Translations under genes and position numbers: made by a program
Source of the DNA: Bdellovibrionales bacterium
GTDB taxonomy: Bacteria > Bdellovibrionota > Bdellovibrionia > Bdellovibrionales > Bdellovibrionaceae
Direction of reading: 5' to 3'
Assembly (NCBI GenBank): GCA_016713585.1
Contig: JADJOV010000007.1
Location: 49,050 to 113,049, forward strand
Length of the DNA stretch: 64,000 nt
Shown: positions 16,983-25,452 of the stretch, in pieces
Layout: the number at the start of each line of letters is the position of its first letter
Numbering within the stretch: position 1 is the stretch's first letter
The notes under the pieces: generated by a model
Databases searched by the model: none
What the model was told of the DNA's origin: nothing
What the model saw: the letters and a program-made list of their open reading frames with translations, nothing else

Positions 16983-17467
16983 TTGTGCCATCAAAATGGC
17001 ACGTATACTTGCGCAAACGAATATATCAAAAATCGCCAAGGCAAAAGATCAGCACGTTGAACCAGGAATACTTCTGCACGTCTTTTTGCCCAACCAGGGC
17101 TGCGCGACTTACTACTTTCTTCTTCGCTCTATGGGTATTGGCCCTCAAACTTCCAATTCAAAAATGCGTTCAGCTCGAGTATTCGTCAATATACGTCTCT
17201 TCCATAAAATTCACCGATGCCCCCGAAGCCTGCCGTCTCTCACGCCTGAGAACAGTCTTTCTCCTAAATCACCCTTTTCGAATCGAGAAATTCTGAGCGC
17301 TGCTATTTTTCACGGTCATTTTTGACTTCTCGGAAGTATCAAAACATTTGCAATTTTGATATGACAAGCGAGCCAAGGTACAAAATCTATGCGGTTTCTC
17401 GGGCTTTGCTGAGTCCTAGGCGTTCTATTGCTTTTGGGCAGGGATACGTGCCATTTTGATGGCACAA
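16983..17467 (+). repeat. Copy B of the ~500-bp non-coding element, intact inverted ends
   Basis: About 485 bp, nearly identical to copy A apart from a ~30-bp gap. Its ends are TTGTGCCATCAAAATGGCAC (left) and the exact reverse complement GTGCCATTTTGATGGCACAA (right, 17448-17467). Each end is itself palindromic. No gene is supported inside. The right end lies 4 bp before the start of a toxin-like gene, so the element must supply or replace that gene's promoter. Confidence 0.75.
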
Positions 17468-17471
17468 CTTT

Positions 17472-17831
17472 ATGAATAAGTTGCCATTGCAGGATCTAAA
17501 AATTGACAAATTTGCCCATTTATGCGAGGATGTTTCAGTGAATAGGCGAACTTACCAGGTCCAGATTACGGTCAATGGACATAAAATTAAGACAGTAGTG
17601 ATCGACCCGCACTACGAAATCAAGCATTCGGCAACGATTACGGATGGATTGATTTTACAGTTAGTGGCTCAGTTGGATGGTGGAGATTTTTCTCCAGAAT
17701 CAGTGGCCAAGAATTTTGAGTACCATATGACGGATAACCTCGTAGCTCGTGGAAAAAAGTACCGGTTAGTTTGGCTTATTGAAAGAGAACAGTTATTTGT
17801 CGGCGTTATTAATGCCTATAGGAGAAAATGA
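17472..17831 (+). CDS. Toxin-like protein of an unassigned TA pair
   Basis: 119 residues, no family I can name. The C-terminus (GKKYRLVWLIEREQLFVGVI) resembles the closing beta strands of small RelE/DUF4258-type toxins. It overlaps a following XRE-type gene by 4 bp (ATGA), the arrangement of a type II toxin-antitoxin pair. The start is 4 bp after element B, with no clear Shine-Dalgarno. Confidence 0.5.
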   Translation: MNKLPLQDLKIDKFAHLCEDVSVNRRTYQVQITVNGHKIKTVVIDPHYEIKHSATITDGLILQLVAQLDGGDFSPESVAKNFEYHMTDNLVARGKKYRLVWLIEREQLFVGVINAYRRK

Positions 17832-18139
17832 TGAAATTTCCAAATGAAAAAGAACTCGCAAAAATGCGAAAGAAAATGGAAAAATCCAAAGGGTCTATCG
17901 TTCTTTCGCCCGAGGCTTCCCCGCTTGAAAAATTTCGCTTTGAGCTTTGCCGTCAGTTTGTCATTTATCAAAGAGAGCACGATCTTAAGTGCAAAGATCT
18001 GGCAAAGATTGTTGGCGTTGATGAAAGTGTCATGAGCAAAGTTCTTCGTTATCGCAACGAGCGATTTACGACAGATTATCTCATTCAAATGTTGACGAAG
18101 ATTCATCCTCGCCACGATCTCATTTTAAAAGTTTCTTAG
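17828..18139 (+). CDS. XRE-type helix-turn-helix antitoxin candidate
   Basis: 103 residues. The helix-turn-helix is CKDLAKIVGVDESVMSKVLRY, preceded by a charged, Lys-rich N-terminus (KELAKMRKKMEKSKGSI). It is coupled by ATGA to the toxin-like gene upstream. It probably both represses the operon and inhibits the partner; this is inferred from gene order. Confidence 0.6.
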   Translation: MMKFPNEKELAKMRKKMEKSKGSIVLSPEASPLEKFRFELCRQFVIYQREHDLKCKDLAKIVGVDESVMSKVLRYRNERFTTDYLIQMLTKIHPRHDLILKVS

Positions 18140-18678
18140 GATCAAACCTGACCTCGGTTTCAAAAGAGGTTACGACATTTCCATCGCGCTTCAGAATGAC
18201 CTCGGGGTTTGCTTGATGCCACTTGATGATTTGTCGGACAGTGAAGCGGGTCCACAAAGAGGCACTGCGGGGACGGAGTTTTTGGGCATTGAGCTTCTTG
18301 GAAACTGCCTCAAACGACAGATCCTCTTTGGACCATCGAAGAACTAATCGAAGGGTCTCGAACTCCTGAGGATGGGGCACGAGGCGGCCGCGTTCGTACT
18401 TGAAGCCATAGGGCGAGTTCCATCGAACTTGACCTGATCTCCTTTGTTCTTGCGTCCTGTTGCCCTTGCTTGCAGACTTCAAGGAAATTCCAGCACGAAT
18501 CAGAATGTCACGAAGACTCGTTCGCGGGACTCCTGTCATTCGAGCGATTTCGAGCAAAGAGTGCCCAGATTCGTACTTAGGGACGACTTCAGAAATAATT
18601 CCCTGCTCTGTAAGTCCAGGAATGCTAATTAAATCATGGGGATAAGAAATTCCTGCTATTGTCGCGAGTGGTACCCCA
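18120..18678 (-). pseudogene. Serine-recombinase-like fragment, copy 2
   Basis: Near-duplicate of 15332-15842 with the same helix-turn-helix and recombinase-domain blocks (NSPYGFKYERGRLVPHPQEF). It ends in a different C-terminal tail (VTSFETEVRFDPKKLLK) read through the convergent end of the XRE gene. No catalytic domain or start. Confidence 0.6.
18169..18678 (+). repeat. Direct repeat, copy 2 (~510 bp)
   Basis: Same orientation as 15332-15842, breaking at the same GTACCCCA sequence on the right. See copy 1. Confidence 0.8.
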
Positions 18679-18802
18679 ATTTAACCCCAGATCGTGGTCT
18701 GTTTTCTCAATTTAATAAATGATTCTAAATAGTTGATTGCGCGTCCTCAAATTGAGGTTTTTGCGTATGGAATTTTATGAAATGTCGCTTTGTTTCCTCC
18801 TG

Positions 18803-18871
18803 TGATGACAGAATGATGACAAGCTGATGACAGATTTTTACTACACTATGTAGACACTATCTAAACACTAT
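18803..18871 (+). promoter_or_regulatory. Two sets of three 11-bp-spaced iterons upstream of brnT
   Basis: TGATGACA occurs at 18803, 18814 and 18825; ACACTAT occurs at 18843, 18854 and 18865. Both sets repeat every 11 bp, about one helical turn, so bound proteins would line up on one face of the DNA. BrnA antitoxins are DNA-binding autorepressors and the sets lie directly before brnT, so an operator array is a natural reading. Confidence 0.6.
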
Positions 18872-18881
18872 GCTAATATGG

Positions 18882-18895
18882 TTTTGATGGCACAA
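18882..18895 (+). repeat. Half-copy of the GTGCC palindrome
   Basis: TTTTGATGGCACAA matches the right end of element B exactly over 14 bp and lies just before or within the brnT start region. The rest of the element is absent. Confidence 0.5.
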
Positions 18896-18916
18896 TGGGA
18901 ATTTGTTGAATGGTTA

Positions 18917-19243
18917 ATGTTTTGGATTCTGGAAACCTCCCACTTTGAATTTGAGTGGGACAAGGGAAATCAAAGCAAAAATAAAGAAAAACACGGCATT
19001 ACTACCGAAGAAATAGAAGCCGTATTTCGCTCAGGAGCAGCCCTGCCTTTAGGTATTCAAATGAGTCCCATTGTCAGTGAACAAAGACTTGGAATCGTTG
19101 GTCCCACATTAAATGGAAAACTCCTTCAAATCGCTTTTACATTACGTGAAGGAAAAGTTCGTCCGATCAGTGCAAGACCTGCGCATCCAAAAGAAAGGAA
19201 GCGATATGAAGAAATCTTACGCAAAATCTCTAAAGGAGTATGA
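18917..19243 (+). CDS. brnT: BrnT-family toxin
   Basis: FEFEWDKGNQSKNKEKHGIT near the N-terminus, and LREGKVRPISARPAHPKERK-RYEE near the end, are the signature of BrnT, a RelE-fold ribonuclease toxin. Start uncertain: ATG 18917 gives 108 residues, near the usual length; ATG 18878 would add 13 residues coded partly by the palindrome remnant. The antitoxin gene overlaps its 3' end by 38 bp. Confidence 0.8.
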   Translation: MFWILETSHFEFEWDKGNQSKNKEKHGITTEEIEAVFRSGAALPLGIQMSPIVSEQRLGIVGPTLNGKLLQIAFTLREGKVRPISARPAHPKERKRYEEILRKISKGV

Positions 19244-19448
19244 TAAGCCTTTTGAATTCGAATCTGATAAGATTCTTGCGGCAATGAAAAGATTTAAAGA
19301 TTCAAAGAAAAAGCCAACGAGCATTGCTTTGGATGAAAAAACAATTCAAGAACTAAAAAAAATCGCCGAAAAACAAGGAATTCCTTATCAGGTTTTAATG
19401 CGTGTCTTGATTCTTGATGGTTTAGATCGTTTGAAAAAAGCGGCTTAG
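19206..19448 (+). CDS. brnA: BrnA-type antitoxin
   Basis: 80 residues from ATG 19206, which has AGGAAG 5 nt upstream. The C-terminal part (TSIALDEKTIQELKKIAEKQ, GIPYQVLMRVLILDGLDR) has the ribbon-helix-helix pattern of BrnA/CopG antitoxins. It overlaps brnT by 38 bp and completes the toxin-first module. It should bind the iterons at 18803-18871. Confidence 0.75.
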   Translation: MKKSYAKSLKEYDKPFEFESDKILAAMKRFKDSKKKPTSIALDEKTIQELKKIAEKQGIPYQVLMRVLILDGLDRLKKAA

Positions 19449-19456
19449 CTCCTATT

Positions 19457-19618
19457 TGTGAGAAACCTAGAGTTGATTCAAATTGTTAATGACCTTAAAA
19501 AAGTAACTTTAGATTGTTTCAGTGAAGATTCGTGCAATTGGAGTAATCAGGGTATCTTTGGAACTCATTTTGATTGGCATTCATCTGTTCATGCACTTGT
19601 GCTGAATTGCGCCCAATG
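19457..19618 (+). pseudogene. Fragment of a gene cut by the IS21-type element
   Basis: A GTG-started frame ends LDCFSEDSCNWSNQGIFGTH then FDWHSSVHALV exactly where the IS begins (19600); the last codons are IS sequence. The DWHSSVH block recalls DUF2891-type proteins. The other half was not found on the right of the IS. Confidence 0.35.
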
Positions 19619-19685
19619 ACCGAGGCTGTTCGTGCTATTGACTGACCCTCGGGAGAGGTTTCGGAGCATAGCGACGTTTGTCTAT

Positions 19686-20444
19686 TTACACCTGTTTACT
19701 GGTTGTGTCAAATTTCTGTCCTTGAAGCTCTCTATAGCTCTTCCCGGACAGACTAATTTTTACTGAGATGTTTTTGAGCCGGTCAGTTATCGTATCGGCA
19801 ACGACGGGGTCTTCGAGAATCTCGGGCCAGTTCTTTAGGGGCACCTGTGATGTTATAATCAAGGATTTCTGCTTGGGCCTTTCTTTGATCAATTCGCAAA
19901 AATCATGGGCCTCTTGGGTCGTGAGCTTCCGAAGTCCCAGATCGTCTAATATTATTAAATCATATTTAGTTAATTTCGCTTTGTATTTGAGATAACTTCC
20001 CGAAACATGCGCAAGGTGTTGTTGCTCAAGGAGATCGCTCATTGACAAAAACAAAACACTTTTTTTCCTTTGGCAGATATGATGTCCCAGAGCTTCGGCC
20101 ACAAAGGTCTTTCCAACGCCGGTGGGCCCTATCAGGAGAAGTGGCCGAGATTGGTCAAGCCATTGCAAGCTGTAGAGTTCACGAATTTGGGCCTTCGTAA
20201 TATTGCGACTGAATGCAAAATCAAAGTCTTCAAGCGTATGAAAGTGAAGGAGCTTGGAGTTCTTTATTTTGCGCTCAGCACTTTGTCGTTCCCGCCACTC
20301 AGCCTCTACCTGTAAGAGGTGATCCAAGAACTCGAGGGCAGTCCAGGAGTTCTTGGTGCCTTTGTTATTTAATTCTTCAAAGGCACTTAACATGCCGTTG
20401 AGTTTCAGATCTGATAATATGTTTTTAATTTGGGGGTGTCCCAT
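19686..20444 (-). CDS. istB: IS21-type ATP-binding helper IstB
   Basis: 252 residues, standard IstB length. Walker A GPTGVGKT at 106-113 and Walker B LIILDDLG near 165 mark a AAA+ ATPase. IstB helps the IstA transposase choose and capture targets. The sequence is intact though its partner istA is broken, and its start overlaps the end of istA. Confidence 0.93.
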   Translation of the reverse strand: MGHPQIKNILSDLKLNGMLSAFEELNNKGTKNSWTALEFLDHLLQVEAEWRERQSAERKIKNSKLLHFHTLEDFDFAFSRNITKAQIRELYSLQWLDQSRPLLLIGPTGVGKTFVAEALGHHICQRKKSVLFLSMSDLLEQQHLAHVSGSYLKYKAKLTKYDLIILDDLGLRKLTTQEAHDFCELIKERPKQKSLIITSQVPLKNWPEILEDPVVADTITDRLKNISVKISLSGKSYRELQGQKFDTTSKQV

Positions 20445-21972
20445 TTGGGTCTCCTTCGGTTAAATTGTTTGTGATTAACACCAGCTGCGGGCCTCCTGTA
20501 TGACGCAAGTTGGGATTTGGTTGTCGTTGAATTTTGCTCGAGTGGATTGGGATTTCGGTTCGCATTTTTGCGAGTAATTCCTGAAAATATCCAACTCGGA
20601 TTTTATTGAACATTTTCATTTGATCAATAGCTTTGCCAATGTGGCTTTTGGCCTTTTCGCTACCAATATTACGAATTTCCTCTCTGGATTTTCTGACAAA
20701 ACCGAGGGCTCTTGGTAAGTGAGCTATCGTGTTTTCCTGAAAGAGTTCGTCAATAAGTCGATGCAGATCCTGACTTATGAATCTCGCTTGTGAGAGTACA
20801 TTTTGCGGTGTTGCCTCTAAATAGGCCCGCGCATTTTCAGGAGATAAGAATTCTCCGTTACATATGCGCCGTGGTGGCCCCGGTGACGGTCATGAACGGC
20901 TATTCGCTCAAGATCATAAAAGACTTCCACCCTGCGTTCCGTGATCTTTGCTTGAACCCCATGGCCGCGATACTCCTTCGGACATGAATAATAATTATGC
21001 TCAATCTCGATGTAACAGTCATCATGGACTTTGGCTCCTTGAAGTTTGAATACTCGAAGTCTCCGGCTGGGAGGGGGCCAATTTGGATTGCTCCTGGGCC
21101 ATCCAGGAAGCGTTACGGGAGATTTTGAATCGGGAATGAGGCCTGCTGTTGATTATATTCGTAACCTCAGCCAATTGAGCATTCACTTGCTCTGGAGAAG
21201 TCGGCGTTGTTTTCCGAAAGCGCCATCGATACAGGCGCAGAGTCAGTTTTACTGCCAGCTCTACGAGGCTTTTATCCTTTGGCTTTCGTGGCCTTGCGGG
21301 AACGATGGCCGTTCCAAAATCCTTTGCCATTGCCTGATAGGAGTGATTTATATTTGGATCGTACAAATGAGTTCGAGTAACCCCCTGTTTCAGACAGTCC
21401 GGAACGGTTATTTTTGGAACACCACCAAATGCCTTGTACATACGACTGTGAGACTCAATGAAATTTCGACTCTTTTGGTCTGATGTCGCCTCAGCATAAA
21501 TTTTCTGACTAAACCCTAAAGTGCCAATAAAAACCTGCATCTCAACGATCTCGCCGGTATTCAAATTAATCCAGCGGACAGTGTCGCCAGCGTAATCTAC
21601 TTCGCAACGTTCCCCTGGAGCAAAATAGCGATGAACAGTCGTGGCTGTCTTGTAATGTGGATAGCGCTTATGAAATTGATCCAAAAATGGTTTGTAACCA
21701 ACTTCCTTCGTAAACCTTTCATCCCAAATAAATTTGAAGGGGTGCCCTGCGAGGACCTCCTCTAAGACTAGCGCCCAGTCTGATTTTTCTGACCAAGCTG
21801 GGAATTGAATTTCCTTGGCGTGGCTAGGCTCCAAAATCGAACCGTCGCGAATTTCTCGAATGGTACGCTCTGTACATCCGAGACTTCGTGCAATTTGAAT
21901 AATTGGAACAGCTAGCTCAAGTTGTCTTTTTATCTCCAAAAAACGATCCATTGTTATAACCCTTCGTGACAC
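20425..21972 (-). pseudogene. istA: IS21-type transposase IstA, frameshifted
   Basis: The N-terminal 316 codons (21022-21972) hold the helix-turn-helix (IIQIARSLGCTERTIREIRD) and the DDE triad Asp126 (EVDYAGD), Asp192 (VPDCL) and Glu238 (SLVEL). Translation then leaves frame near 21070. The C-terminal part continues in other frames to 20425, where a LTEGDPNGTPPN end overlaps istB. Several shifts and stops lie in between, so the element is probably not autonomous. Confidence 0.85.
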
Positions 21973-22324
21973 CCAAACCTCCTTGATTTTATGGAGATTT
22001 AGAATGTCAACTAATTTTCGCCTTTACACGCGAAACCTCGGTCAATGGCACGTAATAGGGTCAGTCAATTTGACAGGACAGCCTCAGTCAATCCGACGAA
22101 ACTGCCTCGGTCATTTGGACGAAACAGGGTCAGTCTAAGTGGCGTAATTCTGCAGGTCAGTCTTGAATTGGGTAAATTCGTTTCGGTTTGCATGAGTCGG
22201 ATATTAGCTCAAGTTCGATCACCTAGCGAGAACTACTGCCACGATGTGTGGCAGTTGAATGCCACGAGAAATTTTTATAAAAGTGTCAATTTCTTAAACA
22301 TTCGTTGTGTTTAATGCCGTTCAG

Positions 22325-22655
22325 TTAAGGTAAATTCCACTTTGTATTGCTATAGGGGAATGGACTTTGCGGCGATTTGATTTCACGTGCGTAGGATCTT
22401 GAATGACGAGTCCTCGTTTCTATAGTGGCGGCAATAAGTTCGACGAAGATCTTCCAAACCCCTCGAACTTCCTTGCAAATTCGAACAAAGTTTTCGGATG
22501 CCATTGATGGATTTTGAATGCCACTGTTCAAGTGTAATCGTCTGCGTGAAATCTCTGAATGCATTCTCCACTTCCCAGCGCAAGCTATAGAGGACACCCA
22601 TCGCATCCCACACACTAGATGCAAAAAAGATGAAATCAAAATAATCGACTGACAT
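22325..22655 (-). pseudogene. IS4-like transposase C-terminal remnant
   Basis: YSLRWEVENAFRDFTQTITL then EQWHSKSINGIRKL corresponds to the C-terminal YxxRWxVE block of IS4-type transposases, containing the catalytic Glu. The remaining part is out of frame and there is no start. The following 22656-22943 holds nothing I can support. Confidence 0.55.
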
Positions 22656-22943
22656 TCAGACTAAATTAGTCGCTGTGACTTAAACCACTTGTTCGCGGCC
22701 CGTTCGGCGATTGTTGAATCAATTACGACTCAGACAAATGCAGCTTCTGGGCGACGAGCTTGAGCTTCGACAAAATCAAAAACATCGATATCAGAGGAAG
22801 AGGGGATGGTTTCAATCAAAGCGAGGAGTTTAAAAATTTCAGAGCGTTCCTTTTTTTGAAAATTCCCCAGAGCGAGCTCCCCAAGCACCATACTATGCAA
22901 AACAAGCTCCTCTCAGGGTGGCTGCATCAAAAATCAGTGATTC

Positions 22944-23516
22944 TTATGACATCTGTTTTTCAATTCGCTTGTCTGGAAGCAACCAAATAAGAGCAACCAC
23001 AGAAAAGATCCCAAAGGCAATTTGCGGAAGCCAAAATGAAGTCAATAACCCTAAAATATACAAACCTAGTGAAGAGTGTTCTTTAAATTTATTACCAACA
23101 GCTTTGTGTATAACAGATTCAGTATCGTGATTTTTTAACAAACTGTTTGTTAAAACGTAATAGCTAACTGCACAGCCCAATAAAACAATTCCATACAAAG
23201 ATACCGTAACACCTTCAAAATGATTCTCTCACATCCAACCAGACGCAAAAGGAATCAGAGAAAGCCAAAAAAGTAAAAACAGATTTGACCAGAGCACCCG
23301 CCCATCAACTTTATTAACCGTCTGGAATAGATGATGGTGGTTGTTCCAATAAATTCCAACGTAAATAAAACTGATGATATAGCTCAGAAAAATAGGACCT
23401 AATTTTAATAACGCATCAAGCGAAACCTCATGTGGAACCTTTATCTCTAGAACCATGATCGTAATTATGATCGCAATAACTCCATCACTAAATGCTTCTA
23501 ATCGACCCTTATGCAT
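22944..23516 (-). pseudogene. TMEM175-family potassium channel with one in-frame TGA
   Basis: The N-terminal half begins MHKGRLEAFSDGVIAIIITI, the FSD motif helix of bacterial TMEM175 (DUF1211) K+ channels, and continues with hydrophobic helices to GWM. A TGA (23229-23231) follows, then ENHFEGVTVSLYGIVLLG in the same frame to a normal end at 22944. Relatives usually have Gly there, so a GGA-to-TGA change explains the break. Total length, 190 codons, is normal for the family. Confidence 0.8.
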
Positions 23517-23590
23517 AATCTTCCTCTATGGTGGCCAAAAACACTTGAGCTCCGATTTTAATACTTCCTGACTGCAATTCGCTAGTGTAA

Positions 23591-23960
23591 CTATTTCCCC
23601 ATCATGACCTCATGTGATGTTTGCCAGTCAAGGATTTTTATGGGCCGATTGTTGATTTTAAATTTAACCTTTTCAAGATCGCTGTTGCTTAGTTTGGTGA
23701 GGTCTATTTTCATAGGAGAGTATTGGCGTAGTAAACAAGTTCTATTTTCATTTGTTCCTCGCGGATAACTAGAATACGGGTCGAAGAAGAAGACTTTAAT
23801 TTTGACATTTCCTGTGTAATTTCAGTGATCTGAGAACTCCTGCCTACGTTCGTTTGTCATGGTTTGCTTTGGTAGGTTTTTCCACCATTGAATCTCTTTC
23901 CCAATGACCTGTTTGGCCGCCTTCCCTCGTTCTGCAATAGGCGTGGCACCCTGAATGCTG
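23591..23960 (-). pseudogene. IS30-family transposase C-terminal remnant
   Basis: Broken frames give GHWERDSMV, then TMTNERRQEFSDH, a stop, and FFFDPYSSYPRGTNENRTCL with KFKINNRPIKILDWQTSHEV. These follow in order the catalytic blocks of IS30 transposases (GHWEGD, TxDNGxEF, DPYSPWQRGTNEN, LNNRPRK). At least one stop and one frameshift occur. The rest of 23517-24198 shows a GTTTTCC/GGAAAAC hairpin near 23972-23988 and no gene. Confidence 0.7.
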
Positions 23961-24198
23961 CCACGCTGGTTTTCCGACGGAAAACGCTTCCTTAGATGTT
24001 CAGCCGTATTAGAATAAATAAATAACTTTTCCTACCTGGCGAGGATCTGAAATTAAGACTATTGGTGAAAACCTTAGTTTTTTTATGGGTGAATTCATTG
24101 CATGTGTCATTCTTTGCGCAAGTAGACGTCTCGTATCGAATTTTTGACAAATGACTGAGAGGCGAGGTACTCATTTAGTTAGAGGAAGGGGCTCTTCT

Positions 24199-25452
24199 AT
24201 GGAAAGGGAATTGCGTCAAAAGCACACAGAAGAGCACACAGAAGAGCACACAGCAAATCATACAGAAGAGCATACGAACATGCCAGCAGTCACCTTTAAG
24301 GAGTTCTGGTCAACTGCCAAGTACATTTGCCAACTGACAGGAAGCGACGATGCAGAGATTCTTGGATTCTTTGATCGAGTCGGAATGTCTGGACGTGGCT
24401 TTACTCTTCTTATGAGGCGGCATCCGCATTTTTTTGATCTCCTGAGACATCGAGGTGGTTGTAGTGTTATCAGTGGGCTTCGCGATAAATCTGGCCAGTT
24501 GGTTGGCACGGGGACAATGACCTCAACGCCTTCATTTGTTAATGGCAAGTCTGCCAATACCGTCTACCTTTGTGATTTGAGAGTTGATTGTCCAGACCGA
24601 GACGTAGCTAAAACCTGGAAGGAAGGCTTGGCAAAAATGCTCTCTGAGGGCACTCAGATTCGAGAGCTTGGGGAGAATCCTCACCTAGTGACTGTGATAA
24701 TTGAAGGCAATGAACGAGCTAGAAAAGTGTTGGAAGATAGATCATACGGAGGGAAGAGACTCTTCTGCCTCGCAAAGTATGCAATGATTACGCTGTTGTT
24801 TAGGAAACCATTTTTTCGTCGAAATAAGCGCCACTTCACTATTGAAAATAATCCACCTCTAGGAGAAACAGAGGCCTTTTTGCATTCAGTTCATTCGAAG
24901 CAGGCTTTTGGTGCCCGCTTTGACGCTCCATTTTTTGAGCTTCGTCGTCGATTGAAAATTTGGGAAAACTTTTCGATGAGTGATTTCTATGTCGCGCGAG
25001 ATGGTACGAATCCAGATCAGCGTGGAAAAATCATTGCCTCTGCAGCGCTGTGGAACCCAAATCATTGCAAGCAGACAGTGGTTTTGGGTCCATGGTGGAC
25101 AACGCCTTATAATTGGATTGCCAGAGCGTTGAACTTGCCAGAATTCGGAAAACCAATTGAAATTGTTTATTTGACCCACCTTAGTTTTTCCTGGGATCTT
25201 ACTCAGGAACAAAAGCTTCAGGCATTCAAAGATATTGTATCTGCAGTTTCGGCTGAAATTAAAAAACGAAAAGCCCACGGACTTGCCTTTTGTGATTTCA
25301 AAGAATTTTCGTTGGCGCCGGCCGTTGATGATTATTTGATATCAAAGGTTCCAGTGAAAATGTATCAAGTTATTCCAGAGTCGGAGATAGAAAGTTTTGA
25401 TCGGACGACTTTGGGAAATTTTCCGCCGGCATTTGAAATGGCATTAGTATGA
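24199..25452 (+). CDS. Unknown cytosolic protein with His-Thr-Glu repeats at its N-terminus, possibly GNAT-like
   Basis: About 417 residues from ATG 24199, which has GAGGAAGGGG upstream. Residues about 9-27 repeat HTEEH (HTEEHTEEHTANHTEEHTN), encoded by degenerate repeats, and may bind metal. The rest has mixed alpha/beta pattern with GLRDKSGQLVGTGTMTSTP and LVTVIIEGNERARKVLEDRS-YGG, reminiscent of acyl-CoA acetyltransferase strands, but I cannot place it in a family. It overlaps the next, outer-membrane, gene by 4 bp, so they are co-translated. Confidence 0.6.
   Translation: MERELRQKHTEEHTEEHTANHTEEHTNMPAVTFKEFWSTAKYICQLTGSDDAEILGFFDRVGMSGRGFTLLMRRHPHFFDLLRHRGGCSVISGLRDKSGQLVGTGTMTSTPSFVNGKSANTVYLCDLRVDCPDRDVAKTWKEGLAKMLSEGTQIRELGENPHLVTVIIEGNERARKVLEDRSYGGKRLFCLAKYAMITLLFRKPFFRRNKRHFTIENNPPLGETEAFLHSVHSKQAFGARFDAPFFELRRRLKIWENFSMSDFYVARDGTNPDQRGKIIASAALWNPNHCKQTVVLGPWWTTPYNWIARALNLPEFGKPIEIVYLTHLSFSWDLTQEQKLQAFKDIVSAVSAEIKKRKAHGLAFCDFKEFSLAPAVDDYLISKVPVKMYQVIPESEIESFDRTTLGNFPPAFEMALV

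Larger units (their letters stand above)
19600..22154 (-). mobile_element. IS21-family insertion sequence (istA broken, istB intact)
   Basis: The ends are TGCTGAATTGCGCC (19600-19613) and, inverted, TGCAGAATTACGCC (22141-22154), 12 of 14 matching, in TG...CA form. Inside each end are repeated blocks (TTGACTGACCC, TTGACTGAGGC, ATGACCGAGGC), at about 28-30 bp intervals on the right side, as IS21 transposases need. It carries istB and istA on the minus strand. The flanks show no target duplication, so it may have been rearranged after insertion. Confidence 0.8.

Noticed and set aside
11892..18895. Integron cassette array
   Set aside because: The palindromes lack the 7-bp core sites (RYYYAAC/GTTRRRY) of attC, and the integrase is not of the IntI type as far as can be seen.
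23229..23231. TGA recoded as glycine or selenocysteine
   Set aside because: TGA is the normal stop of several intact genes nearby and no insertion element is visible.
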